From the NCBI GenBank assembly GCA_034509735.1, contig JACGWO010000002.1, forward strand, positions 42,487,702 through 42,551,701: DNA of 64,000 bases. Direction: 5' to 3'. The stretch comes from Sesamum alatum. Taxonomy: Eukaryota > Streptophyta > Magnoliopsida > Lamiales > Pedaliaceae. The notes beneath the pieces were generated by a model. The model worked only from the letters and a program-made list of their open reading frames with translations, had not been told where the DNA came from and made no database searches. Below are positions 1-10,845 of this stretch, one piece after another. Within the stretch, counting starts at the first letter, position 1; each line of letters opens with the position of its first letter. A program made the position numbers and the translations under genes.

Positions 1-135
1 AAAGATGCAACAACAATTGGCGAAACAAACGTTTAGGACAATCAAGTAATGACATTCATCATCAAGACAAAAGTTAAGCAGATAGTTGTGCAGTATACAT
101 AATAAGTAGAAACTTAGGTGCATAAATTTCAGAAA

Positions 136-2763
136 TCAAAGGTAACGGTTCAAGTATCCGTGCATGCGTGTGTACTCAACTTCTGGATAAAGCTTTGAAG
201 CTTCCTCCCCGTCTTCCCCTATCTCAAAGTTCGTCAAGCACCCTTCATAGAAAATGTGGTAGAAATGGCCTAATCCAACTTGCTCAGCAAACTCGGCTCC
301 TGCATTCATGAGTATAAGAAATAAACAACAAATGTTGTGAGAAAAAGCAACTGATACTTGACGCATTATATACCTTTCAGCAGAGCTAAAAAATCTTCTC
401 CAGGTATGCTGATCTTCTCCAGCGTCGTTCCTGTAAGCTTCTCCCATTTTTCGACCAACTCCCTTTGACTTAGAATGTTTTCTGGTGGCCGCAGGTAAAG
501 TGTCTTGTTCAACGTGCGAGGGTCGTCTATGGACTTAATCGTGTACGTTGCTATGTCGTCTTCATCCATGAACACCGCTGCAATAACATGACATGAACTT
601 TTCAAGACACATACACAAACGTTGTCAAGAAACGAGACAAGTAATGTTATAAGTGTTTTGCACCTTTAACATTGCCATCTCCGTAGATGTGGAGTTTGTG
701 CTTTGGAGGCAGCAGTGTTCCCATCTGGCAGAGGTTGCCGACGAAGTATCCGCCGAAACAGTTAGCAGAGACATAAGTGTGAGGGATGTTGGATTCTTGA
801 ATTGCCTTCCTCACTCTCATTTTCTCATCAAATGTCACTCTTCCTGGCTCAAGAGCGTTTTCCATTTGTGCAGGATCTATACCGAACTCCGAAGGCAGGA
901 AACGCTGCAAAAATTTCATGCAAATTCAGTCAATTTTGAAATTTTCACTCGTCATGATTGTGTGTCATGTGGGAGGAACAACACAGGATCTTGGTAAACG
1001 ACTAAACAGCCCCCAAACAAATGGAACAGTGATGGAGACATACCTGGCTCGACCAAACCTAAATCAATCATATGCCAAGTTCAATACATTTGTCGTGTGA
1101 TTGGCTTACAGTATAGGAAAAGTGATGAATCATATAACAAGTGCATCACACTTATTCTATGATTGGTTTAATTCAATTAAACATGGTCAGACAAAAAAAA
1201 AATTCAATGTTCAAGATAGAGCCCTCATCCAATAAAGGAAATCATGGTTTCATCTAGATTGGATTGGATTCCAAAAAAGTAAACGGGCCGAATTATCAAA
1301 CACTTCATTTTGTTGTACAATCTCAAGAAAAGAAGGTTTGGGATATGATGATCGTATCCAATTAATTTTGATTATTAAAAATAAATACTTTTATAAGGAT
1401 TTAGCAGATGGTAATTATTTGTTTAATGCTTTACTCTTCAAGTCGCCAATATATATTTGTAGCATTTCTTATAACTTAAATTTTCAGTGTCACAAACTAT
1501 AAATTGGGTAAATTACATCCACTTCTTTTGAGATTTGACATAATTACAAATATTCTCTTGTTGTTTGAAAAATTAAAAATACCCCCCCTGAAATTTTGCA
1601 ATTTTTAACTAAATGCCTGAAATTGATCATTTTGCCCTTAATTTTTTATTAAAATTGTAGAAAAATCAATCGAGACAAATTATATTATTGCTCCTCTGCG
1701 TAAAAAAATTTAAGAAACATCTCTCTGTGCATTGTAGTCCAAAACTTTTTTAAAAATTAAACAAAAAATAATTCAGTATATAAGGGTATTTTGGTCAGTT
1801 CACCCATAAAAATAAATAGAAATTGGTTATTTGTTAAACGGTTACAAATCTTGGAGGGTATTTATAATTTTTTTAACAACGAGAGAATATTTGTAATAAT
1901 GTCAAACATCAGGAAAGGTGACTATAATTTACCCAATTCCTTCCTAAAAATAGATTTTTTTTTTTTAAATTATCATTTTAATTAAAATAGTGATGGGACA
2001 TTATTAATTCCAATTACTATTTTAAAACACAGTTACGATAAATTCTGTCTTTAATAAAATTAAATCGAAAATGGAGTACTAGTAATCTGCATACGAGAGC
2101 TTTAGTGACGCGTCCTTTTTTAATATTACACCTACACCTATATTGTATGCCGGTTCCTTTTTCATAGTGAAAAAATTAATTTTTGCATTGATTTTTATTT
2201 AATCATAGTTAATAATAATTATTTACTAAAGTTTTTAATCATAATCGTTAAAAATGTAGGCAATAGTAATTTTTTTTTAGTGGATATTATCATCGAGTAA
2301 ACTCTTGTAATATTTAATCGACAAATTAAATATTATTAATTAAAAAAACAAAAGAAACCTTAATCTATTAAAAATATAATAATAAAATACGAAGTAGTAA
2401 AAGTGAAAACACGTACGCATACGGTATACGTACCTTGATATTTCCAGCTTCTCTAATGGCGTCAACAAGCTTGAGCTGCATCAACAGGTTGTGGCTCCGG
2501 AAATGCACCCCCGACATGGCGCAAATCACCACATCGACTTGCTTCACGGCTTCCACCAGGCTCCGGTGGTCGGAAAACGAGCCGTCGATCAGCCGCGCCC
2601 CCTGCTGCTTGAACTCCATCAGAACCTGGAACTTGTCCATGTCGAGGCCAATCTCCGGTCGCCGGAGAACGTAAGTAGGGTGGCCGGCCGCCAGACTCGC
2701 CTTCACAAGCCTCCTCCCCATGTAGCCTGTTCCGCCTACGACGAGAACCCTACTTTTCACCAT
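136..2763 (-). CDS. PLR: Pinoresinol-lariciresinol reductase, NADPH-dependent (4 exons)
   Basis: Exons on the minus strand are 2434-2763, 664-904, 374-577 and 136-299. All junctions are GT-AG, phases agree, and the product is 312 aa, the usual PLR length. The NADPH-binding GGTGYMG lies at residues 10-16. The strip MGRRLVKASLAAGHPTYVLR is PLR-like rather than PCBER-like. FDEKM puts the conserved catalytic lysine at K138. The protein ends EASKLYPEVEYT...YLNRYL, the normal family C-terminus. Known role of the family: two-step reduction of pinoresinol to lariciresinol and secoisolariciresinol in cytosolic lignan synthesis. Stereospecificity cannot be read from the sequence. Intron 1 is long (about 1.5 kb) and holds a foldback transposon. 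A TATA box lies about 60 bases upstream of the ATG. A related phenylcoumaran benzylic ether reductase is the main alternative, but is less likely. Confidence 0.93.
1506..1934. mobile_element. Foldback (MITE-like) element in PLR intron 1
   Basis: The element starts GGGTAAATTACATCC and ends in the inverse form, ...ATAATTTACCC. The two arms can be paired: the left arm has 'acataattacaaatattctc' and the right arm has its imperfect complement near 1885-1910. It is about 430 bp, AT-rich, without coding potential. Relatives of the same size lie at 22511-23171 (interrupted) and 50644-51061, with degraded copies at 4599-4725 and 5221-5615. A clean target duplication was not found. Confidence 0.7.
2175..2270. 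repeat. Dispersed AT-rich repeat, copy 1
   Basis: About 65-90 bp here match 6043-6122 at roughly 85% by eye (both contain TTTTTATTTA-TCATA-TTAATAATAATTATTTACTA). The second copy follows text of the kind 'ctaaaagccgtagcaaa' that resembles subterminal repeats of CACTA transposons, so both may be CACTA relics. That assignment is weak. Confidence 0.4.
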
Positions 2764-2819
2764 TGTTGCGCTGCTAGCTATAATTCTTTTGCTGTTTAAT
2801 TCTGGGAAACCAAACAGGG

Positions 2820-2830
2820 CTTTATATAGA
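2820..2830 (-). promoter_or_regulatory. TATA box of the PLR gene
   Basis: On the minus strand the sequence reads TCTATATAAAGC, a near-consensus plant TATA box. It lies about 58-65 bases upstream of the PLR ATG at 2763, a plausible distance for a short 5' leader. Position and sequence are seen; function is inferred. Confidence 0.6.
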
Positions 2831-2999
2831 TAGAGGTTTTGATCACTATGAGGATTTTACGTTACTCAAATTTCAAGTATATGTGGACCCGTCACAATAA
2901 ATTTAATTTTCTATTTGAAAAAAAAAATAAAAAAAAAAATGTGTTTGGATTGAATTTTGATGCGGCCTGCGACTTGAACGGTATTCCGTTACGTGAGGT

Positions 3000-3132
3000 A
3001 TTGTCCACTTTGACTATGTGATCCTCACAGTTTTGTCCTAAAAAGGCTCCTCGCTAGAGAGGGGAGGCATTGGGGCTTATAAGCCACTCAAACTCCTCGT
3101 CTGTAACCGATGTGGGACGCTTGCTACATCAA
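3000..3132. repeat. Short repeat with GATGTGGGAC motif (TRIM or LTR-like fragment)
   Basis: The segment TTGTCCACTTTGA ... GGGGCTTATAAGCC ... AACCGATGTGGGAC is of a type found repeatedly in plant genomes, usually in terminal-repeat retrotransposons in miniature or solo LTR fragments. Only one end is recognisable and no second LTR was found nearby. It lies in AT-rich DNA upstream of PLR. Confidence 0.35.
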
Positions 3133-4095
3133 ATTTTTTTATTACAAATAATATGATATTTTTTTATTTTATTTTATATATACATGTTTGAATTTCATAG
3201 TTAGACTCTTTGTAATTGATGACGCCACACATATGTAAGAGGATTATTTTTTGCGGGATATTTTTTGTGCCACGTACTTTGTGCCACATACCGATGTCAT
3301 ATTAATCATGAATAATTAATACATGTGTTTTCTAAACAAAATAAAAAAAATATAAGTAAATTAGATTGTGATTTAATTAAAAGTGAGATTGTACACAATA
3401 CATGTATGGTTGTTGTGATACGGATGTGTGATAAAAAATCTTTTTGACTACGATCTTTTTTTGTTTTGATAAAGAATAAGATCTATTTATGCATACAACC
3501 TTAGAGATTATGTTACGACGTTCTACAATTAATTACTTACTGCAATAATACAAAAAATATTTTATTCCAATTAAATTGCATATATATATATATCACATTT
3601 TAAGTATTATCATACTTATTATATAATTCCTTATTTACTAAAAAATTATACATCAATTACCAAATCAATAACATATTTTCTTAAATAATTAACTTAAATC
3701 CGATCTAAAATTTTCCATTACCAATTAGGTTGGAGCTGTTTTGAGAAGGTATTGGAGCGATCGATATATTTACAGTAAAACTTCAATTCGAATCTTTTAT
3801 TATGAAATTAAAGTAGTAATAATTAATTTTTTTCACCAGCATATTAAGTATATAATATATATAGCTTGTGCAAGAAGAATTCCACGTGTTTAGGCAGGAG
3901 AAGTTGCTTAAACTACAAATTTTCAATCTGTCTTCTTCATCTACATTACTTCAAGAAACTTAATTATTATGATAATAAAGGTTTAAATGCATTTTTTATT
4001 TTGTAATTTGGGATAGTATTTGGTTCTGTATTTTTTTTTTCAAAATTTTGATAATTTTTTTTTATCGGAGTTCATCCTTCTCGCCACTGAAAGTG
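3133..4095. other. Gene-free AT-rich intergenic DNA
   Basis: No coding region or RNA gene was recognised. The stretch from about 3978 (GGTTTAAATGCATTTTT) resembles the one beginning at 55702, so it is probably another transposon remnant. Confidence 0.4.
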
Positions 4096-4099
4096 AACT

Positions 4100-4354
4100 C
4101 AGATCTGGCACAAAAAGAGCAAATGAGCAAATTACTCCATATGAAAAATGAAATATTAATTTATCTCTCGGTGTTTTTAAAAACGAATCAATTTACCTCT
4201 CTGTATTTTTTAAAATGGAGCAATTTACCTCCCTGTTTAGGAAGGTAAATTGCTTCATTTTAAAGAACACATGAAGGCAAATTGCTATTTCTTTTTCATA
4301 AGGAAATAATTTGCTCATTTGTAATATGACAAGGAGATAAATTGCATTAAATCC
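4100..4354. mobile_element. Foldback element, GGATAAATTGCA family (decayed copy)
   Basis: The centre is a palindrome around 4222-4255 (caatttacctccctgttt / aaggtaaattgcttcatttt). Both arms continue with matching 'gcaaat...gagcaaattactcc' and 'ataatttgctcatttg' and the right end is ATTGCATTAAATCC. It closely resembles the cleaner element at 51321-51555. The left terminus is degraded. Confidence 0.6.
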
Positions 4355-4598
4355 TATTTTCAACGTCAAACTCAACCCACCCTACTACTGCTATCATGCC
4401 ACGTGTCATTCTAACAACGGTGTGGATTTCGGGTTCTCGACTCGGGCCATGACCAAAGAGCGAAAACACATGGATCTAGGGTTTTTACTTTTTAGGGCAA
4501 TTTCGGTCTTTCTTGACGGGCTTTCCAATAATTCATATTTATTCCTCATCAAGTATAAGGTTGATAAATTTAATAGAATCAAAGTACATAAAAATAAA

Positions 4599-4725
4599 GG
4601 TAAATTACAATCATCTTCTTTAAAATTTGATATAATTATGAATACTCTCTTATTTTTTGAGAAATTATAAAAACCCTCTAATTTTAAAGGTCGTCTAACA
4701 ATTGTAGTGAACCCATCAAACTGCA
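4599..4725. repeat. Truncated foldback element (one arm)
   Basis: The text begins GGTAAATTACAATCATC and continues through TTGATATAATTATGAATACTC, which matches the arm of the 1506-1934 family. The other arm is missing. The following 'gtagtgaacccatcaa' resembles the internal 'cagttcaccacaaaattga' of the family. Confidence 0.45.
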
Positions 4726-5220
4726 TATCAATCAAACGAAAAATGTATTGCACTTATCACGTAATTGGTTCAAGTTTCGCCGAGTCTGATCTAAACTAAT
4801 GATCCGAACTAAAATTTCCCCTAATTCCACATGATCCAGATGAAACGTGGAGGAATATTGATCATTAATCAAGAACATATCAATAATTTTACTTTTGAAA
4901 TTCTTCGTTCTTTTTTTGTTACAGGGAAAATATGTCAATTCCATCTCTCCTTTTCCAACATACCACCCGACAATGTTGAGCATCAATAATTGGTTTTTTC
5001 TACACTTAAAATTTCAAAGTCAACAAAGGATAATATAATTTAGAAAAAATTACATTTACGCCCCTCACCACCACCCCTACCTTTTAAAAAATTACAGAAA
5101 CCATTCCTGGCAGCCTTTAAAATCCAAAAAAACCCCTATTGATATGGTCAAACTTTACTATAAATTTATCCCTTTCTGCATTTGTTTGTGGACTAAATTA
5201 TAGTTACAGTTATTTTTTTA

Positions 5221-5615
5221 AATATTTGGTATAATTATAAATATCCTCTTATAATTTAAAAAATTACAAATATCCCCCTTAAATATATTATAATTATGTA
5301 GCCTCTACACAAAAATATGAAAAATACTATTTTATCCTTGCTGAATTTTTATTTTTTTAAAAAGAATATTTGAAAAAACACAAAAAAAAATCTGAGGGTG
5401 AGTAAAATAAATAATTTATAGATAATATTAGTCCATAAAAATATTTCATAAAATTATAATTTATAATTCAAAAGTATATTTTAGACAGTTCACTACAAAA
5501 TTTAAACGAAAATCTAACAAAATGGAATCATTGTTAGACGGACATTAAGGTCACGGGATATTTATAATTTCTCAAATAATAAATAAATATTTATAATTAT
5601 ATCAAATTTTTAAAA
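5221..5615. mobile_element. Foldback element, 1506-1934 family (decayed)
   Basis: The left arm 'ggtataattataaatatcctc' pairs with the right arm '...atatttataattatatcaaa'. The internal text 'ttttagacagttcactacaaaatttaa' matches the interior of the copies at 1506 and 50644. Ends are blurred by mutation. Confidence 0.5.
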
Positions 5616-5899
5616 TAATAGTCATAATTTATCGCAAATTATATGACCAAACCACGTAAATCTTCGCCTTCAGATTCTCTCTACATATTAATTGACATCC
5701 CGAGTCCCCGACAGACAATTTTCAGACAGAGAGAGTGGGACATTGTTATGCTTGAAATGAGTGTTAGAAAGTCTGAATGTGGTTCAACTAAAATTCAGTG
5801 ATTTTGACATGGGAAATGACATGACATGTGGGTACACGATACAAAAATATGACATTTAATTATAGTTAATTGTCCCAGTTAATACTAAATAATCATAAG

Positions 5900-6125
5900 A
5901 AATAGTCATTGACTACGACTACGCAACAATTATCGGTCGTGATTTTTGCGATGGTGGCAAAAATATTTGTCATGACTAAAAGCCATGGCGAGTATTTTTA
6001 CCAGGACTAAAAGCCGTAGCAAATAAAATTTTTGACAAATATAATTTTTGCATCGATTTTTATTTACTCATAATTAATAATAATTATTTACTATGATTTT
6101 TAACCATAATTATTAACAATATAAC
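5900..6125. repeat. CACTA-like subterminal repeat relic and dispersed repeat copy 2
   Basis: Short units such as 'gactaaaagccatggcgag' and 'gactaaaagccgtagcaaat' recur and resemble the subterminal repeats of plant CACTA elements. They are followed by the copy of the repeat also seen at 2175-2270. No transposase fragment is visible. Confidence 0.35.
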
Positions 6126-6464
6126 TCATCCTCCTCCTCGTACCATTCTTTAATTTGAAGCAAACCAACAAAATTGGTTACCATGTGGGGTTAGGTAGGG
6201 GTAAAATTAGGTACAGCTACAAATATTAAAGTTTCCAAATCTTAAAAAAAAATCGGATAGTTATATTTACATTATCTAATTTATGATTTATTTATGCAAG
6301 TCATTTATATTTGTGCGTGTTTTTTTCAAAAATCACTCTTGATAATTAAAAACTTAGAAATAATAATCGTTTCTTTAATTAATAATTTAGTTATATCAAC
6401 TATTTTTATTCATGTAAAATTCAAACTTAACCTATCTAATCAATTTTGATCATTATTATTTGAC

Positions 6465-6512
6465 TGACTTGACCCGACAGAGGGTCTTTGCAGAGGCCGG
6501 CCCCGTGACTCT
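6465..6512 (+). repeat. Tiny LTR-retrotransposon fragment (Ty3/gypsy-like LTR end)
   Basis: TGACTGACTTGACC...GGGTCTTTGCAG, followed by a GC-rich AGGCCGGCCCCG, resembles the conserved '(T)GACTTGAGCGTCGGAGGGTC' segment near the 3' end of many plant gypsy LTRs. Only about 45 bp remain. A better preserved relative of the motif lies near 34927-34970. Confidence 0.35.
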
Positions 6513-6565
6513 AATTTTGTCTTGTGCTTGTAATTCAAAAATAGATTTAGATTGCTCAATTACAT

Positions 6566-6648
6566 TGTGGCTTACTTAATATTTTAATATCAAAATAAAA
6601 ATAATATTAATATAAATATTTATATTAAAATATTAAATAAGTCATCAC
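6566..6648. repeat. Short hairpin repeat (MITE-like)
   Basis: GTGGCTTACTTAATATTTTAATAT on the left pairs with ATATTAAAATATTAAATAAGTCATCAC on the right, giving an 83-bp near-palindrome. No target duplication is clear, so this may be a MITE derivative or simply a hairpin. Confidence 0.4.
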
Positions 6649-7045
6649 GTTGTTAAACAGGGCTAATTTTTTTAAAAAGTCAGTCTATTTTGTGAGGTAT
6701 TTTTGTGCGTTGAAGCATACATACCTACTAATTTGAAATTTTAAGTTCGAATCTCATTAGGGGGAAAAGGTTAACATTAATTTTATTTGAATGTGTGGGT
6801 ATTATTTATGATTTTCATAGCAGTTGATTGTAAGATTATCGATACAATTTTGGTATTCGTAAAATTATAAATATGAAAAATTCATTATAAGTTAGATAAA
6901 TAGTAGAATTTCGTATTTGTTTTGTCGTTAAATCTATTGACAATAATATCAGGGTCCGTGTTTATTAATAGAGCTCTAAGGTTTAGAGTTCGAAATAAAT
7001 GAGCTCGTGTCAAATGTTTGTTAGAAGCTCGTATTCTTGCAGAGG

Positions 7046-7365
7046 AATTGCAATTTATGTCTCATAACTTATCCTTTCTAAGATTTTTGTTCCATTGTTT
7101 TACCAACTCGCCACATTATCCCATATAAGTCAAAAAAACTTACAATTTTAGTCCCAATCACAAATTCTTTTAAATATTTAACAGAGCACGTGCAAATCAC
7201 CTGCCCCCTCTGTTAAATATTTAAAAAAATTTGTGATCGGAACTAAAATTGTAAGATTTTGTGAGTTATGGGACTAAATCTTACAACTGCTAAAATAATT
7301 GGATCAAAATTACAAAGAGAATAATTTATGGCACGAAAATCGCAATTTTTCTTATTCAAGAAAAT
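7046..7365. mobile_element. Foldback element, about 320 bp
   Basis: The centre is a strong inverted repeat: 'acttacaattttagtcccaatcacaaatt' and 'tttaaatatttaacaga' are mirrored by 'tctgttaaatatttaaa', 'aatttgtgatcggaactaaaattgtaag' and 'gagttatgggactaaat'. The outer arms 'aattgcaatttatgtctcata' and '...tatggcacgaaaatcgcaattt' also pair. No coding potential. Confidence 0.65.
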
Positions 7366-8592
7366 TGCAATTCCTTTATAAAATTTTAATCTGCATCTTT
7401 TCAATATTTCTTCCCTCGTCAAATCTATATACTAGTAATTGATGGTTCATGATTTAATTAACTTTTGATTGGTATCATGTCAACAAAATTATAGATATAT
7501 AAAAATATATTAGGCAACTTTTCTAGCTTTCATCACACTCTAGATTCACCATTAAATTATGTGACTGTATATGATGAAACTAAATTTTATATTTCAAATC
7601 ATATTGTATCTTCTATAATTTAATTTGACATAAATAAGTGATCACGATATAAAATTTTTATTTTAATATAATATTAATAAACGTAGTGTGTATATATTAA
7701 TTGAAATAGAAAATGAAATATAATTCGAGAATTTAAAATCTTAAAAGTCCATGCTAAGTTTTAATTCTTTCAACGTATTCACATAATCTGTTATTATTAT
7801 GAATTTCAAATTCCTCAGAAATGTTTTACTTTATTTTTTTCATTCAATTAAAATCCACCCATTAAAATTTTTAGCCTTAATTATAACTTTCTTACTTAAA
7901 TTCAAATATTCAATTCAAACACATAACTAACTTAAACTCAGATTCATATATATGTCATTAATTTTAATTTAATCCACTAACTAAGGATGCATGGTTCAAA
8001 TGTCAAAATTAAGACCCCTAATCAAGAAATCTTAAAGTCGAATCTAACTAACATGGTATTAATTAATTCATCCGTATAATTTTTTTTATAAAAACAGTGA
8101 TTACATAATTAATTATATTAATATCTCAATGAATAAAATAATATATAGAGTCGATAAATATACCAATATTATATATATTTATTTTAATTTTGATCCCTCC
8201 AATTATTGTAATTACCCCCCAATAATATGGTAATTTGAACCCAACATATAAATACAATTTTTTCACCTTCTTAAACTTCGAATTGGATTATCTATTCCGT
8301 TTAACATACACACTACGTGTATAAAATTAATATTATATATTTTATTTAAAAAAAAAGATTTGCACATATCGTATATATATTAAATAAAATAAAAAATTAC
8401 AATAGAATTTAAAATAGAAAATATAATCCGCTCAAACTTCACTTCTATATCGTCCAATATTGCCATCAACCCTTAAAGGGAAAAATATTGCCATAAACAA
8501 AAGAAGTCAAAATCTTAAAATTCACACAATTCATTTCCTACTTTGACACATTGCCTAGAATTCAAGAAACAAAACATATACATCTGCCCCTC

Positions 8593-8627
<35 letters not shown>

Positions 8628-8734
8628 GATTACACTTAAACTCTCTCTAAAAATGTAAAATTACATTTTTTTTTCTAAAAAATTTAAAAATTCTTCTGAA
8701 AAATCACCGTTTACAACTGAATCCCTTTCATTAG
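7366..8734. other. Gene-free AT-rich intergenic DNA with a (TA)n microsatellite
   Basis: No coding region was found. A run of TA dinucleotides lies at about 8598-8623. The segment immediately precedes the broken PLR copy and holds no recognisable first exon for it. Confidence 0.5.
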
Positions 8735-9700
8735 GATTTTGACGAAAAGTACTTGGGAGAATCCTTCCTCCCAGAGACTCCGTACGTCCTCATACATGGA
8801 GATGGCAACACAAAAGGTAAGCTCGTGATGTTGGACTGCTATCCATCACTACGGAAAATTCTTATTGAAATCAAGTATATTCAGACAAATCAAGTCATGT
8901 ATTGGTTCGGATTTGAGTTAGAATTTTCTCAACAAATACGGAGAATACAGATTGGACATTCATAGTAAATTAAATAGTTTGCTAACAAATACGGAGAATA
9001 TAGATTTGGCAATATGATATATACATGCCTGTGCTGTGCTGCAAATTTGCAACAAAAAATCCAATTCGATAAAAATAGTTTCCTCTTTCTTGAAAGGATA
9101 TATTGACGTTAAGTCAAATGGTTTGTGCAGTTTCTCAAGAATTGTCTGAAAATAACAACTGGGGCATCAACAACTTTGTATAGTTTTATTTATTGTGTAA
9201 GGAAAGATATTTTCTATCTCAAACATATCTATAGCTGCATTCGGACCCACCAAATCCATCAGCAATTTCTTATGATATGATCTAAAATCACTGATAAAAA
9301 TTCAATGAATTTTCATTCAATTTTTTTATTAAAAAAAAAAAATGACTACATGATTTGTTGAGTTTGGCAGCAATATACGTAGCTGAGGACGATATAACCA
9401 CCTACACCATCAAGACCATAGATGATCCAACACCACTCAACAAGACACTATACATTAGGCCTCCTCTAAACATTCTTTCAAAAAACTGTATCTCCAACCA
9501 ACATTTCTTGGCCTTCATGAAATGTATTAATTACTGCAAAATTAAGTGATTGGAGCGTAACTGCTATTAATTATTTGTTTTGGTTTCAATTTGTTTGATT
9601 GACGAATTTAGAAATAGGGGAGGATGGTGAAGAAGCGTCCTCATTGTATCCCCAAGTCGAGTGTACTACTGTGGACGAGTTCCTCAAACGTTACGTGTGA
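8735..9700 (+). pseudogene. Broken PLR-like gene copy (exon 2-4 remnants)
   Basis: Three remnants in the right order match PLR. 8735-8816 encodes DFDEKYLGESFLPETPYVLI...GDGNTK and ends with a good G|GTAAGC donor. 9371-9528 encodes AIYVAEDDITTYTIKTIDDP...NILS, then jumps to NQHFLAFMK. 9605-9700 encodes NLEIGEDGEEASSLYPQVEC...FLKRYV and a TGA. Splice phases agree with the intact gene. Exon 1 is missing. Exon 2 has lost about 30-35 codons between the catalytic FDEK and the region before GDGN, and exon 3 has lost about 20 codons. The copy lies about 6 kb from the intact PLR on the opposite strand, so it is likely an inverted duplicate that decayed. Confidence 0.88.
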
Positions 9701-9940
9701 TGAATCGATGATCGTTTATTGCTCTCGTTCGTGTGTATTTGAATATTTGCACCAATAAAATCTTTTGCTTCCAACAGTATTCGTGCACAATGATGTTGCT
9801 GGGATTTCGTCTTAGCTAAAATCTTCTGATGGAGGAGTTTTCATATGAGAGAGACTGAAGATTCTTTTCTGAAAATAATGAAGAATATGATGGGTTTAGG
9901 GCTATTTTTATCTTAGAGTGATGTAATGTGAGGGATTCGT

Positions 9941-10378
9941 GGCAAAAATGTAATTTTAGTCCTGTAATTTAAGAAATTTAGCGTTTTTGATTCTGCGCAA
10001 ATTAATTTTCAAATTTTAGTCTTATAATTTTAAATTTTTGACAATTTTAGTCATTTTCCAACCAATTTGGACAAAAAATTGCAGATGATTTGAACATTAG
10101 CTAATTAAATAGCAATTTTAATCCTATAAATCAATTCATACAAGATCAAAAATGTCAACCAAGTAATTCATACAAGACCAAAAATGCGATTCTCCCTAAA
10201 TTACAGGACTAAATTTGCAATTTAATTGAATCATGTGCATGTCACATACAATTTTTCGGCCAAAAATGACTAAAGTTACTAAAATTTAAAGTTATAGAAC
10301 CAAACTACAAAAATTAATTTGTACATGACCAAAAATATCAAATCCATAAAATTACAAGACTAAAACTACAATTTTCCC
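9941..10378. mobile_element. Foldback element, about 440 bp, with decayed 9-bp target duplication
   Basis: The left end GGCAAAAATGTAATTTTAGTC matches the inverse of the right end (GGGAAAATTGTAGTTTTAGTC on the minus strand), and the arms stay complementary for over 100 bp. Flanks 9932-9940 (GGGATTCGT) and 10379-10387 (GGAATTCGG) agree at 7 of 9 bases, consistent with an old 9-bp Mutator-type target duplication. No coding potential. Confidence 0.65.
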
Positions 10379-10845
10379 GGAATTCGGAGGCTAATGGGAA
10401 ATAGAGAGATTGGTGACCAGGCAATCAAGTTAAGTGATACTTGAGTTGCTTCTTTAAGATATTGATGGAGCTTATGAGCAAGTAGTCATTCCAGTTTTCA
10501 ACTATGCAAACTTACTAAAAGAAATTATGACAAATATCAAGTGATGCTTATAGACAGTGAGTTGTTGTCTTAAAATTTTTAAGATATGTACTGCAGCTGC
10601 ATTACAGCAAGCACAAAATTCCAGAAAGGATGATACTAGAAGTACAGCAGGCATATGAAGGGAATTACACTTATGAATAATGCATTAATATTGCTGGAGT
10701 AAAACTAACACCACCCTTTTGGACTACATTGAACTCAATAGTCATGAGAAATTGTATCTCTACATATAGAAAGTAGAAGGTATTAATGAATATAGCACAT
10801 GTATTTGATCATATTACTACTGCCTGTATAACTGATACCGCTTTG

